A DNA stretch of 64,000 nucleotides from Streptomyces griseofuscus (GTDB taxonomy: Bacteria > Actinomycetota > Actinomycetes > Streptomycetales > Streptomycetaceae). A program made the translations under genes and the position numbers. The notes beneath the pieces were generated by a model that saw only the letters and a list, made by a program, of their open reading frames with translations, made no database searches and had not been told where the DNA came from. Of the stretch, positions 8,628 to 15,916 are shown piece by piece. Numbering within the stretch: position 1 is the first letter of the stretch; each line of letters begins with the position of its first letter. Location of the stretch: positions 1,984,001 through 2,048,000 of the forward strand of contig NZ_CP051006.1 of NCBI RefSeq assembly GCF_014673495.1. Direction: 5' to 3'.

Positions 8628-8696
8628 ATGCAGAAGTACAGCAAGCCGACGAAGAAGACCGTCAGCCAGGGCACCTCTTTGATGACTCTCGCCTGA
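8628..8696 (+). CDS. 22-residue ribosomal mini-peptide (candidate RiPP precursor or carrier peptide)
   Basis: A very short gene, ATG to TGA, preceded by the strongest Shine-Dalgarno in the area (GGAGGGAGG, nine bases before the ATG). Of 21 codons after the start, 19 end in G or C, as in real genes here. The peptide begins MQKYSKPTKK and ends GTSLMTLA. The Y-x-x-P near the start followed later by G and T loosely recalls lasso-peptide leaders, but nothing follows that could be a ring-forming core. It has five Lys and no Asp or Glu, so the C-terminal Ala is its only carboxylate. Neighbours are two PqqD-like domains, an asparagine synthetase and a nucleotidyltransferase. It could instead be an attenuator leader, but the codons give no sign of that. 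Confidence 0.65.
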   Translation: MQKYSKPTKKTVSQGTSLMTLA

Positions 8697-8724
8697 TCGA
8701 GCGAGCGCCCGAGACACGACAGCG

Positions 8725-8755
8725 GGCGGGGGCTTCGCACTCCGGAGCCCCCGCC
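8725..8755 (+). promoter_or_regulatory. Intercistronic hairpin between mini-peptide and asparagine synthetase genes
   Basis: A 13-base-pair stem (one G-T wobble) around a five-base loop, with GCGGGGGCTTCG pairing CGGAGCCCCCGC. No U-run follows, so it is more like a partial terminator or mRNA-stabilising element. Placed directly after a tiny peptide gene, it could keep peptide expression above enzyme expression, as in many RiPP operons. Confidence 0.6.
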
Positions 8756-8802
8756 TTCGCCCGGCTCACGCACGGCACCGGGCGGTGGCCGAGGAACAAG
8801 AC

Positions 8803-10965
8803 ATGTGTGGAATAGCAGGAATCGCCCGTCTGGGCAGCCGGACGCTCGGCGCCGGGACGGACGCCGTTCTCGACCGGCTGGCCGACATCCTCGACCACCG
8901 GGGTCCGGACGAGCGGGAGATCCTCCGCGACGACGCGGTCGGACTGGTCTTCACCCGCCTCGCGCTGGTCAACCCGGAGGACGGCAGCCAGCCCCTGGTC
9001 AGCGATGACGGCTCGCTCGTCCTGGTGGCCAACGGCGAGGTCTACAACCACCGGGAACTGGCCGCCGCGCTGCCCGGTGGGGCACGGATGCGGACCGGGT
9101 CGGACTGCGAGGTCCTGCTTCATCTCTACCGCCACCACGGGCTGGACTTCCTGCGCGACGTACGGGGCATGTTCGCCCTGATCCTGTGGGACCGGAACAG
9201 GAACCAACTCGTCCTGGCCCGTGACCGGTTCGGCATCAAGCCGCTCTACTACCACCGCGACGACGCGCGCATCGTGCTCTCCTCGGAGATCAAGGGACTG
9301 TTCGCCGACCCGGCGACCCCCCGCCGCTTCGACTGGGAACGGTCTCTCGCGACCCCCCTGCTGGCCGCCGCCGGCACCTTCAACGAGGCACCGCCGACCA
9401 CCTGGTTCGAGGGCGTCGAACTGGTCCCCGCGGCCACCGTGGTGCGCCTCGACCTCGCCGACGGCCGGACCACGGAGCACCGTTACTGGGAGCTGCCCGA
9501 GGACGCCGACGAGGACGCCGACGCGGCGGAGTTGATCGGGCGGTACGGCGAGATCCTGGAGCACTCCGTGCAGGAGTGCGTCACCGCCGACACCGAGCTG
9601 GGGCTGTTCCTCTCCGGTGGCATCGACTCCTCCGCCGTCCTCGCCCTGGCCGGTGACCGGCGCGCGGGCATGCACACGTTCACCGCGCTCACCGGGGGCA
9701 CCGCGGACAACGGGGACGCGGAGCACGCCGCCTGGATCGCGCGCGAACTGGGCGTGCCCAACCACCAGGTGGCGTTTCCGGCCGAGCTGACGCCGACGCC
9801 GGAGCAGTGGCTGCGGCTGCTGTGGCTCACCGAGACCCCGATGTGCGGTCCCGAGGTGTACTACAAGCACGAACTGCACCGCTTCGCGCGCGAGGCCCGG
9901 CCGGGACTGCGGGGCATGCTCCTCGGCGCGGCCAGCGACGAGTTCAACGGGGGCTACGCCCAGGACATGGGCGCCGAGGACTGGCCGTCGTTCCTGGACC
10001 TCCTCTCCCAGCTCGACCGCGGCACCCGCCTCGCGCGCCGCCCGGCCCTGCGGCACTGGTGGGCGCAGGAGCCCTGCTTCCTCGCCGCGAAGGCCCTCGA
10101 CGGTCTGGAGCCGGACCCGGACCGGATCTACCGCGCCTATCTCAGGTCCGAGTACTGGCAGATCCAGCAGTACAACGTCTGGCACGAGGACCGTACGGCG
10201 GCCGGCAGCGGGGTCGAGGCCCGGGTGCCGTTCCTGGACCACCGTCTGGTCGAGCTGTGCGCACGGATCCCGGAGCGGCTGCGCCCCGAACTGCTGTGGA
10301 ACAAGCGGATATTGCGGGAGGCGGTCGCCTCCCGGCTGCCGCGGCGGATCGCCGAGCGCCCCAAGGTCCCCTTCTTCTACGGAGAGGGCACGTACCACTC
10401 GTACCGGATGCTGGTCCGGCTGATGCGCGCGGACTCCGGCGCCCTCGTGGAACGGGCGCTCGCCGCCCCGGGGGCCGCGGACTTCATCGACGGGGACCGG
10501 GTGCGCGCCCATCTCGCCGAGATCGGCGAGGGCAGGACCGACGCGCCGTCCGTGGAGATGCTGATGCGCGTCCTGAACATGGGGCTGCTGGCGGAACTGG
10601 CCGTGAACGCGCCACGCCTGGAGGACACTTCGGCGGGCGCGGTGCTCCAGGAGATCACCGGCGGCGAGCCGGTGGCCGATACGGTGGCCGCCCGTCCCGA
10701 GCTGCCCGGCGACGCGGTTTTGGCGTTCGCGGAGAATGTGCTGCTGCTCACCGATCCCGCGGGTTCCGACTGGTACCTGATCAAGGACGGGGAGATCGAG
10801 TTCGTGCTCCAGGCGGGCTCGCCGACGCTCGCGGTGCTGCGGGCGGTCGACGGCAAGAGCGCGCTGGCCGAGCTGCTGGCTCCGGTGGGCGCGGAAGGGG
10901 ACGAGGAGGCGCGCGCCGACCTGGGCAATCTGCTGGACCTCGGCTTCCTGGCCTGGACCGGCTGA
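8803..10965 (+). CDS. Asparagine synthetase (glutamine-hydrolysing type) with a PqqD-like C-terminal extension
   Basis: A 720-residue protein. The N-terminal glutaminase domain keeps the catalytic Cys2 (MCGIAG) and RLALVNPEDGSQPL. The AMP-forming synthetase domain has the pyrophosphate loop LFLSGGIDSSAVLAL at about residue 270 and VEARVPFLDHRLVEL near 470. Beyond the usual end, roughly residues 630-720 (AENVLLLTDPAGSDWYLIKD, then ELLAPVG and LGNLLDLGFLAWTG) look like another PqqD-type peptide-binding unit. Lasso cyclases belong to this family but lack the Cys nucleophile; here it is kept, so ammonia transfer to an activated carboxylate is expected. A GAGGA ribosome site supports the ATG used. 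The stop overlaps the next start by one base. Confidence 0.85.
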   Translation: MCGIAGIARLGSRTLGAGTDAVLDRLADILDHRGPDEREILRDDAVGLVFTRLALVNPEDGSQPLVSDDGSLVLVANGEVYNHRELAAALPGGARMRTGSDCEVLLHLYRHHGLDFLRDVRGMFALILWDRNRNQLVLARDRFGIKPLYYHRDDARIVLSSEIKGLFADPATPRRFDWERSLATPLLAAAGTFNEAPPTTWFEGVELVPAATVVRLDLADGRTTEHRYWELPEDADEDADAAELIGRYGEILEHSVQECVTADTELGLFLSGGIDSSAVLALAGDRRAGMHTFTALTGGTADNGDAEHAAWIARELGVPNHQVAFPAELTPTPEQWLRLLWLTETPMCGPEVYYKHELHRFAREARPGLRGMLLGAASDEFNGGYAQDMGAEDWPSFLDLLSQLDRGTRLARRPALRHWWAQEPCFLAAKALDGLEPDPDRIYRAYLRSEYWQIQQYNVWHEDRTAAGSGVEARVPFLDHRLVELCARIPERLRPELLWNKRILREAVASRLPRRIAERPKVPFFYGEGTYHSYRMLVRLMRADSGALVERALAAPGAADFIDGDRVRAHLAEIGEGRTDAPSVEMLMRVLNMGLLAELAVNAPRLEDTSAGAVLQEITGGEPVADTVAARPELPGDAVLAFAENVLLLTDPAGSDWYLIKDGEIEFVLQAGSPTLAVLRAVDGKSALAELLAPVGAEGDEEARADLGNLLDLGFLAWTG

Positions 10966-11990
10966 TGTACCGGGAGCGGGCGACCGAACCGCTCCTCGCG
11001 GCGCGGACGGGGCCGGAGGCGGGGCTGGAGCCGACCACCGAGTCAGGCGAGCCCGGCGGCTACACCGGTGGCTTCGGCCGCTGGGACCGCCTCGCCGGTG
11101 TCCGCAACCGGCCCCAACGGCCGTTCACGGAACCGGGATCGCTCTACTTCCCGCCCGAGCTGCACCCGGTCGCCCTGCACCCCCTGGTCACGGCCGGTGG
11201 CCCGGAGCAGGTGGAGTGGCTGCTGCTGCGCCGGCTCCACGACTACCTCGACTTCACCACCCAGCTCGAAGCCCTCGCGGTCATCCCGGTGGTGACCGCG
11301 ATCAGCCGGGGCCGCTCGGGTCTGCGGCTGCCGGAGGCCATGCGGGCGGACGCGTTCAAGATCGTCACGGACGAGGCCTGGCATGCGCAGGTCTCGTACG
11401 ACTTCGCGCGGCAGGTGGCGCGGGCGACCGGGGTGCCCGCCGAGCGGCCGGACGGCGGGGGCCCGCCCGCGTTCACGGAGCGCCTCGACGCCATCCGGGA
11501 CCGGCTGCCGCACGAGCTGAGGGGAGTCGAGGCACTGCTCTTCGCGATCGTCAGCGAGACCCTGATCTCCGGGATCCTCGCGGAGATCCCCCGGGACGAG
11601 CGGCTGCCCGGGTCGCTGCGGGAGCACGTCCGCGACCATGCCGAGGACGAGGGGCGCCACCATGTCTACTTCCGCGCCGTGCTCCGCCATCTGTGGGCCG
11701 CACTGACACCGGCCGAGCGCGGGGCCGTCGGGCCGCAGGTCCCGGCGGCGATCCAGGCGTTCCTGGCGCCCGATCTCGCCCGAGCGGCCGAGGACCTGCG
11801 GGCGCTGGGACTGCCGGAGCGCAGCGTCGACCAGGTCCTCGCGGAATCCTGGCCCGCGGAAAAGATCGCGGCCGACATGGCGGGGGCCGCGCGTTCCCTC
11901 GTGCGCTATTTCGGCGAGGCGGGAGCACTGGACGATCCGGCCACCCGGGACTCCTTCGAGAGCGCCGGACTCCTCTGTTCCGACGGCTAG
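10965..11990 (+). CDS. AurF-type diiron N-oxygenase
   Basis: A 341-residue ferritin-fold protein. All seven AurF-type metal ligands appear present: Glu in TTQLEALAV, ExxH in DEAWHAQVSYDF, Glu in IVSETLISG, and H-x3-E-x2-H in HAEDEGRHHVYF. Family members oxidise aromatic or aliphatic amines to hydroxylamines, nitroso or nitro groups. It overlaps the asparagine synthetase stop (TGATG), so the two are made together; the amide or amine made by the synthetase, or an amine bound to the peptide, is a natural candidate substrate. The 141-base gap after it separates this operon from the phosphonate-type genes. Confidence 0.85.
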   Translation: MYRERATEPLLAARTGPEAGLEPTTESGEPGGYTGGFGRWDRLAGVRNRPQRPFTEPGSLYFPPELHPVALHPLVTAGGPEQVEWLLLRRLHDYLDFTTQLEALAVIPVVTAISRGRSGLRLPEAMRADAFKIVTDEAWHAQVSYDFARQVARATGVPAERPDGGGPPAFTERLDAIRDRLPHELRGVEALLFAIVSETLISGILAEIPRDERLPGSLREHVRDHAEDEGRHHVYFRAVLRHLWAALTPAERGAVGPQVPAAIQAFLAPDLARAAEDLRALGLPERSVDQVLAESWPAEKIAADMAGAARSLVRYFGEAGALDDPATRDSFESAGLLCSDG

Positions 11991-12030
11991 TTCACGGAAT
12001 TCCCCGACCACCGGCCCGCAGTTTTCGATC

Positions 12031-12036
12031 TTGACA
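12031..12036 (+). promoter_or_regulatory. Consensus -35 hexamer upstream of the HEPD/MPnS-like gene
   Basis: TTGACA matches the -35 consensus exactly, about 100 bases before the chosen GTG start. No equally good -10 is spaced 16-19 bases away, so the promoter is tentative. It argues against the upstream in-frame GTG at 12051, which would lie inside the promoter. Confidence 0.35.
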
Positions 12037-12131
12037 GATTACGTTCTGGCGTGATCACATGCTGGTCATTTGACGGCCCCTGTGCTGTCCAGAGCGCTCT
12101 TCGACGACCACAGAGGGACAGGGGGCACCTC

Positions 12132-13493
12132 GTGCGGCCAGAGGACGATTTCACCCGGCGTGCCGGAGCGCTGCTGCGCGCCGCCGCCAATGATCTCAAG
12201 CGGGACGACGAGAACGCCGAGCGTGAGCTCGGTCTGGAGAAGGGCTCGTTCGCGGAGTTCGCGGCCGGAACCCGGCCGGTGACCTGGGAGTTGATGCGGC
12301 GCGCGGCCGAGGTGTGGCCGCTGAACGAGCGGGATCTGCTGCCCGGCCACGACGACTGCCCGGCCGGTGTACGCATCACCCGGCACAAGGAGTCCGTGGC
12401 GAGCGGGCGGGTGCTCAGCCGGGGCGGGGAGCCGTACTACGAGTACCGGGACACCGCGATGTCCCGGATCGCCTCCTACCGCCCCGAGTGGATCCGGATG
12501 CTGCGGGTGGTCGAGGACGACGACCCGGACAACCCTCTTGTCCAGTGGAATCGCGGCCATCTTCTGTACCAGTTCACGTACTTCATCGGTCCGGTCAACT
12601 ACTACTACCGGTGGAACGGCGTCTCGCACTGCGTCCCCATGGACACCGGCGACTCCGTGTGGGGGCTGCCCTTCGCGCCGCACTCCTTCACCTCCCGGTC
12701 GAAGACCGAGCCCGCCTGCATCCTCGCCCTGACCTACGGCGGCTCCCTGCTCGGCGACGCCCAGCGCGAACTGGCGGTCCTGGGCAACGCCACGACCCGG
12801 GCCCTCGCGGTCCCGCTGGAGGGGGCGGCGCACCGGCCGGGGGCGATGATCCGGTCCTTCATGGACGCGGGCGCGGTCACGGTGGCCGAGCTCGCCGACC
12901 GTACGGGCCTCGCGCGGGAGCGCGCCGAGGAGCTGGCCGGGGGCGCCGTATCCCCCGAGCCCGAGGAACTCGACCTGCTGGCGGTCGCGTTGGGCGTGTC
13001 CGTACGCGATCTGCTGCCGCCGCGCACCGGGACGGCCGACGGGGTGTCCCTTCAGTTCGCCCGGGACGCCCGCAGCTGGGTGTGGCCCGACGAGGGCGCA
13101 CCGGCCTACCGGATGACCCGGCTCGCCGGCGACCCCCTGCATCCGCACACGTCCGCCCTCCAGGTCGACGTCCTCGCGGACGGCGCCGAGCGGTCGGCGC
13201 CGCTGACCACGTACCAGCACCAGTACCTGTACGTCCTCGGTGCCGAACCGGTCTCGCTGAGCTGGGAGTTCGGGGGGCGGCGCGTCGAGGAGACGCTCGC
13301 GCCGGGCGACTCGGCGTACGTGCGGCCGCAGGTGCCGGTCACGTTCGCGGCGGCCGAGGAGGGGCGGCAGGCCCAGATCCTGCTGCTGCGGATCTCCGGG
13401 TCGGTCACTCCGGAGGTGCGGTACGCGGTGGGCACCATGGCGGCGGGCGGCGTCGACCGGTACGTGGCCGAGGACCGGCTGTGGTACAGCTGA
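12132..13493 (+). CDS. HEPD/MPnS-like non-heme iron oxygenase (phosphonate-processing family)
   Basis: A 453-residue protein built as helical domain-cupin-helical domain-cupin, the architecture of 2-hydroxyethylphosphonate dioxygenase (HEPD) and methylphosphonate synthase (MPnS). An automatic reading may call it an XRE/cupin regulator because of the helical domains. HEPD phosphonate-binding features align by eye: SRGGEPYYEYRD, WNRGHLL, and IGPVNYYYRW. Likely iron ligands are His143, Gln147 and His184; the HEPD Glu position holds Gly (GDSVWGLPFAPH). A His-x3-Gln...His pattern is that of MPnS rather than HEPD. GTG 12132 follows an AGGGGG ribosome site. Substrate is probably 2-hydroxyethylphosphonate or an analogue. 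Confidence 0.75.
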   Translation: MRPEDDFTRRAGALLRAAANDLKRDDENAERELGLEKGSFAEFAAGTRPVTWELMRRAAEVWPLNERDLLPGHDDCPAGVRITRHKESVASGRVLSRGGEPYYEYRDTAMSRIASYRPEWIRMLRVVEDDDPDNPLVQWNRGHLLYQFTYFIGPVNYYYRWNGVSHCVPMDTGDSVWGLPFAPHSFTSRSKTEPACILALTYGGSLLGDAQRELAVLGNATTRALAVPLEGAAHRPGAMIRSFMDAGAVTVAELADRTGLARERAEELAGGAVSPEPEELDLLAVALGVSVRDLLPPRTGTADGVSLQFARDARSWVWPDEGAPAYRMTRLAGDPLHPHTSALQVDVLADGAERSAPLTTYQHQYLYVLGAEPVSLSWEFGGRRVEETLAPGDSAYVRPQVPVTFAAAEEGRQAQILLLRISGSVTPEVRYAVGTMAAGGVDRYVAEDRLWYS

Positions 13494-13542
13494 CCGCCGC
13501 CCGGTGCGGCCACCGGCCCGCCGCGGGCCCGGGGACGTGCCG

Positions 13543-14760
13543 ATGAGCGAGTCGCTGCTCGCCCTCCAGGAGCGCCCGGCGCTCCCGGAGACGCTGTCCG
13601 CGGATCTCCAGCCGCTGCCCGGGCATCCGGCCGCCTATCTGGGCGAGGGCGCGGCGGCGCGGCTGGGCTCGGTGATCGAGGCGCTCGGCGGCCGCCGGGT
13701 GCTGTTCGTGCACGGCCCCACGTCCTACCGGCGCTCCGGTGTCGGGGAGTTGGTGGAGAGATGGGCGGGCCGGTACCGGGTCGAGCACTTCGACGGGGTG
13801 CGGCCCAACCCGCGGATCGCGCAGGTCCGGGAGGGGGTGGCGCTGGCCCGGCGGTTCGGCCCGGACGTGGTGGTGGGGGTCGGCGGCGGCAGCAGCCTGG
13901 ACGTGGCCAAGGCGGTCGCGGTGCTCGGCGCGCAACCGGCCGACCCGCTGGACTGTCTGCGCGACCCCGGCCTGGTGACCCGGCCGCGGTCCGCCGCGCT
14001 CGTACTGCTGCCCACCACCGCGGGATCCGGCAGTGAGATGACCCGGTTCGCCACCGTGTACGTCGAGGGCCGCAAGCACTCCCTGGATCTCGCCCAGGCC
14101 CGCGCGGACCTCGTCCTCGTGGATCCCCGGCTCACCTCCTCGCTGCCCCGCCGGGACTCCGTCGCCAGCGGCCTGGACGCGCTGGCGCAGGCCGTCGAGT
14201 CGTACTGGTCGGTCTCGGCCGACGCCGGCTCCCGGGCGCTGGCCCGCGCCGCCCTGGAACGGCTGCTCCCGCCGCTCGCGCACGCCGCCAGGACGGGCTC
14301 CTTCACCGATCCGGGCGTCCGTACCGGTCTGGCCCACGGCGCCTCGCTGGCCGGTGCCGCGATCGACCTCACGCGGACGACGGCGGCCCACGCGCTGTCG
14401 TACGAGCTGACCGCGCGTCTCGGTCTGGCCCATGGCACCGCGGTCGCGCTGCACCTGGACTGGCTGATGGCCCGGCATGCCGCGCTGACCGAGGCCGAGT
14501 GCCGGCACCCGGAGGGCGCGCCGGGGGTGCGGCGGCGGGTGGAGACCGTCCAGCGGCTCGCCGAGGAGGCCACCGGCGGGAGTGTGGAGCTGCTGGTACG
14601 GCGGCTGCTGACCCTCGGTGGGCAGCCGGCCGGGCTGCGGGAGCTGGCCCTTCCCGCGCGGAGCTGGCGGCAGCCGCTGACCGCCGCGCTCGCCTCGAAC
14701 CGGGCAGGGAACAACCCGTGCGTCCTCACCGAGGACGACGTCCTTCGCTTCCTCGTCTGA
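13543..14760 (+). CDS. Iron-dependent alcohol dehydrogenase, phosphonoacetaldehyde-reductase type
   Basis: A 405-residue group III alcohol dehydrogenase. The dinucleotide motif VVVGVGGGSSLDVAKAVAVL lies near residue 110, followed by LPTTAGSGSEMTRFATVY. The stretch ESYWSVSADAGSRALARAAL is typical of phosphonoacetaldehyde reductases (PhpC/FomC/DhpG), which make 2-hydroxyethylphosphonate. Metal ligands are partly changed: the usual D-x3-H is DALAQ, so one His is Gln, while the later histidines (AHALSY and LAHGTAVALHL) remain. It sits between the HEPD/MPnS-like gene and a PhpE-like dehydrogenase, a trio matching early phosphonate steps. Confidence 0.75.
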   Translation: MSESLLALQERPALPETLSADLQPLPGHPAAYLGEGAAARLGSVIEALGGRRVLFVHGPTSYRRSGVGELVERWAGRYRVEHFDGVRPNPRIAQVREGVALARRFGPDVVVGVGGGSSLDVAKAVAVLGAQPADPLDCLRDPGLVTRPRSAALVLLPTTAGSGSEMTRFATVYVEGRKHSLDLAQARADLVLVDPRLTSSLPRRDSVASGLDALAQAVESYWSVSADAGSRALARAALERLLPPLAHAARTGSFTDPGVRTGLAHGASLAGAAIDLTRTTAAHALSYELTARLGLAHGTAVALHLDWLMARHAALTEAECRHPEGAPGVRRRVETVQRLAEEATGGSVELLVRRLLTLGGQPAGLRELALPARSWRQPLTAALASNRAGNNPCVLTEDDVLRFLV

Positions 14761-14794
14761 ATCCGATCGTTCCCGCCGTCAAGGAGGAACCCCT

Positions 14795-15832
14795 GTGTCC
14801 CGACCCCGCGTGCTCTACACCGACCCGCCGTGGCTGGTCGAGGACGGCCGCCCCGATCCCGCGCTGGCCACCGTGGAGCGCGACGTGCTCGGCCCCGACG
14901 TGGAGTTGGTCTTCGGACCGCACGACGGCACGAAGTACCTGACCACCGACGCGCAGATGCTGGAGCGGGCGGCCGGGATCGATGTGCTCGTGGTCTACCG
15001 CACCCAGGTGACCGAGGAGTTGCTCGACGCGGCCGGCAAGGGCCTGAAGGTGGTGGTCCGCCAGGGCGTCGGCGTCGACAACCTCAACGCCGCCCTGCTC
15101 ACGGACCGCGGGCTGCCCGCCTACAACGTGCCCGACTACTGCGTGGACGAGGTCTCCACCCACACGGCCGCGCTGGCCCTCGCCCTGGAACGGCAGGTGG
15201 TGCCGCAGCACCGGACGCTCGTGGGCGGCACCTTCGACATCTACGCGGGCGGCACCCCGCACCGCACCAACCGCCGCACCCTGGGCATCGTGGGCTTCGG
15301 CCGGATCGGCCGGGCGGTCGCGCGCCGCCTCGGCGCCTTCTACGGCCGGGTCCTGGTGTACGACCCGTACGTGGGCCGCGATCTCGCCGAGGGGTACGGC
15401 GCGCTCGCCGTCGACACCCTGGAGGAGCTGCTGGCCCAGTCCGACCTGGTCACCCTGCACTGCCCGCTGACCCCGGAGACCGAGTCGCTGATCGACGAGG
15501 CGGCGCTGCGCCACATGAGGCCGGGCGCCTATCTGGTCAACGCGGCCCGGGGCAGACTGGTGGATCCCGAGGGCCTGCACCGGGCGCTGGACGGAGGCTG
15601 GATCGCGGGGGCCGGACTGGATGTCTTCTCCCCCGAGAACCCGCACCAGGACCCCCGCTGGCACCCGGTCCTCGCGCATCCCTCGGTGGTCGTGACGAGC
15701 CACCGGGCGTTCCTCTCCGAGGAGGCCGAGGCCAGCAGCCGGCGCCGGGTCGCCGAACTGGTCCGCGCGGCGCTGGAGGGGCGTACGCACGGGCTGGTCG
15801 GAAGGGTGACCCCGGCGGATTCCGGTCGCTGA
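14795..15832 (+). CDS. D-3-phosphoglycerate-dehydrogenase-like 2-hydroxyacid dehydrogenase (PhpE-like context)
   Basis: A 345-residue enzyme of the CtBP/PGDH type. Visible features are VVRQGVGVDNLNAALL, the NAD motif LGIVGFGRIGRAVARRLGAF near residue 165, NAARGRLVDPEGL, and a C-terminal active-site histidine in VVTSHRAFLSEEAEAS. An AAGGAGGA ribosome site precedes the GTG. In phosphinothricin-type clusters a homologue (PhpE) next to HEPD oxidises hydroxymethylphosphonate. The gene order here suggests a similar oxidation or reduction of a phosphonate alcohol, but homology alone does not fix the substrate. The operon ends at the perfect hairpin just downstream. Confidence 0.75.
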   Translation: MSRPRVLYTDPPWLVEDGRPDPALATVERDVLGPDVELVFGPHDGTKYLTTDAQMLERAAGIDVLVVYRTQVTEELLDAAGKGLKVVVRQGVGVDNLNAALLTDRGLPAYNVPDYCVDEVSTHTAALALALERQVVPQHRTLVGGTFDIYAGGTPHRTNRRTLGIVGFGRIGRAVARRLGAFYGRVLVYDPYVGRDLAEGYGALAVDTLEELLAQSDLVTLHCPLTPETESLIDEAALRHMRPGAYLVNAARGRLVDPEGLHRALDGGWIAGAGLDVFSPENPHQDPRWHPVLAHPSVVVTSHRAFLSEEAEASSRRRVAELVRAALEGRTHGLVGRVTPADSGR

Positions 15833-15839
15833 GAACGGA

Positions 15840-15875
15840 GTCGTGCCGGGCCCGGTTCGACGGGCCCGGCACGAC
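15840..15875. terminator. Bidirectional terminator hairpin between convergent operons
   Basis: A perfect 15-base-pair stem (GTCGTGCCGGGCCCG pairing with its complement) around the six-base loop GTTCGA. It lies between the stops of the convergent dehydrogenase (plus) and FemAB-like (minus) genes, with no U-tract, as is usual in streptomycetes. Confidence 0.8.
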
Positions 15876-15916
15876 GTCCGGGGCGCACCGTCAACCGGCC
15901 CGGTACGCCATCTGGT

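Noticed and set aside
8628-8696. A transcription-attenuation leader peptide
   Set aside because: The codons show no run of one regulatory amino acid beyond scattered Lys, and the downstream hairpin has no visible competing antiterminator. Not excluded, but weaker than the RiPP reading.
8591-8815. A 74-residue open frame overlapping the mini-peptide gene
   Set aside because: It is in another frame, has no ribosome site, ends inside the asparagine synthetase gene and has unlikely composition. The 22-residue frame has the strong ribosome site.
8628-10965. A standard lasso-peptide cluster
   Set aside because: There is no B2-type leader protease, no acidic ring residue and no core sequence in the peptide. 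The synthetase keeps the glutaminase Cys that lasso cyclases lack.
12051-12131. Extended N-terminus of the HEPD/MPnS-like protein from the GTG at 12051
   Set aside because: The added 27 residues do not resemble the family and overlap a consensus -35 and its promoter space. The GTG at 12132 has a ribosome site.
12132-13493. XRE/cupin transcriptional regulator
   Set aside because: Iron ligands and phosphonate-binding blocks of the HEPD/MPnS family are present, the two-repeat architecture matches, and metabolic genes of the same route follow.
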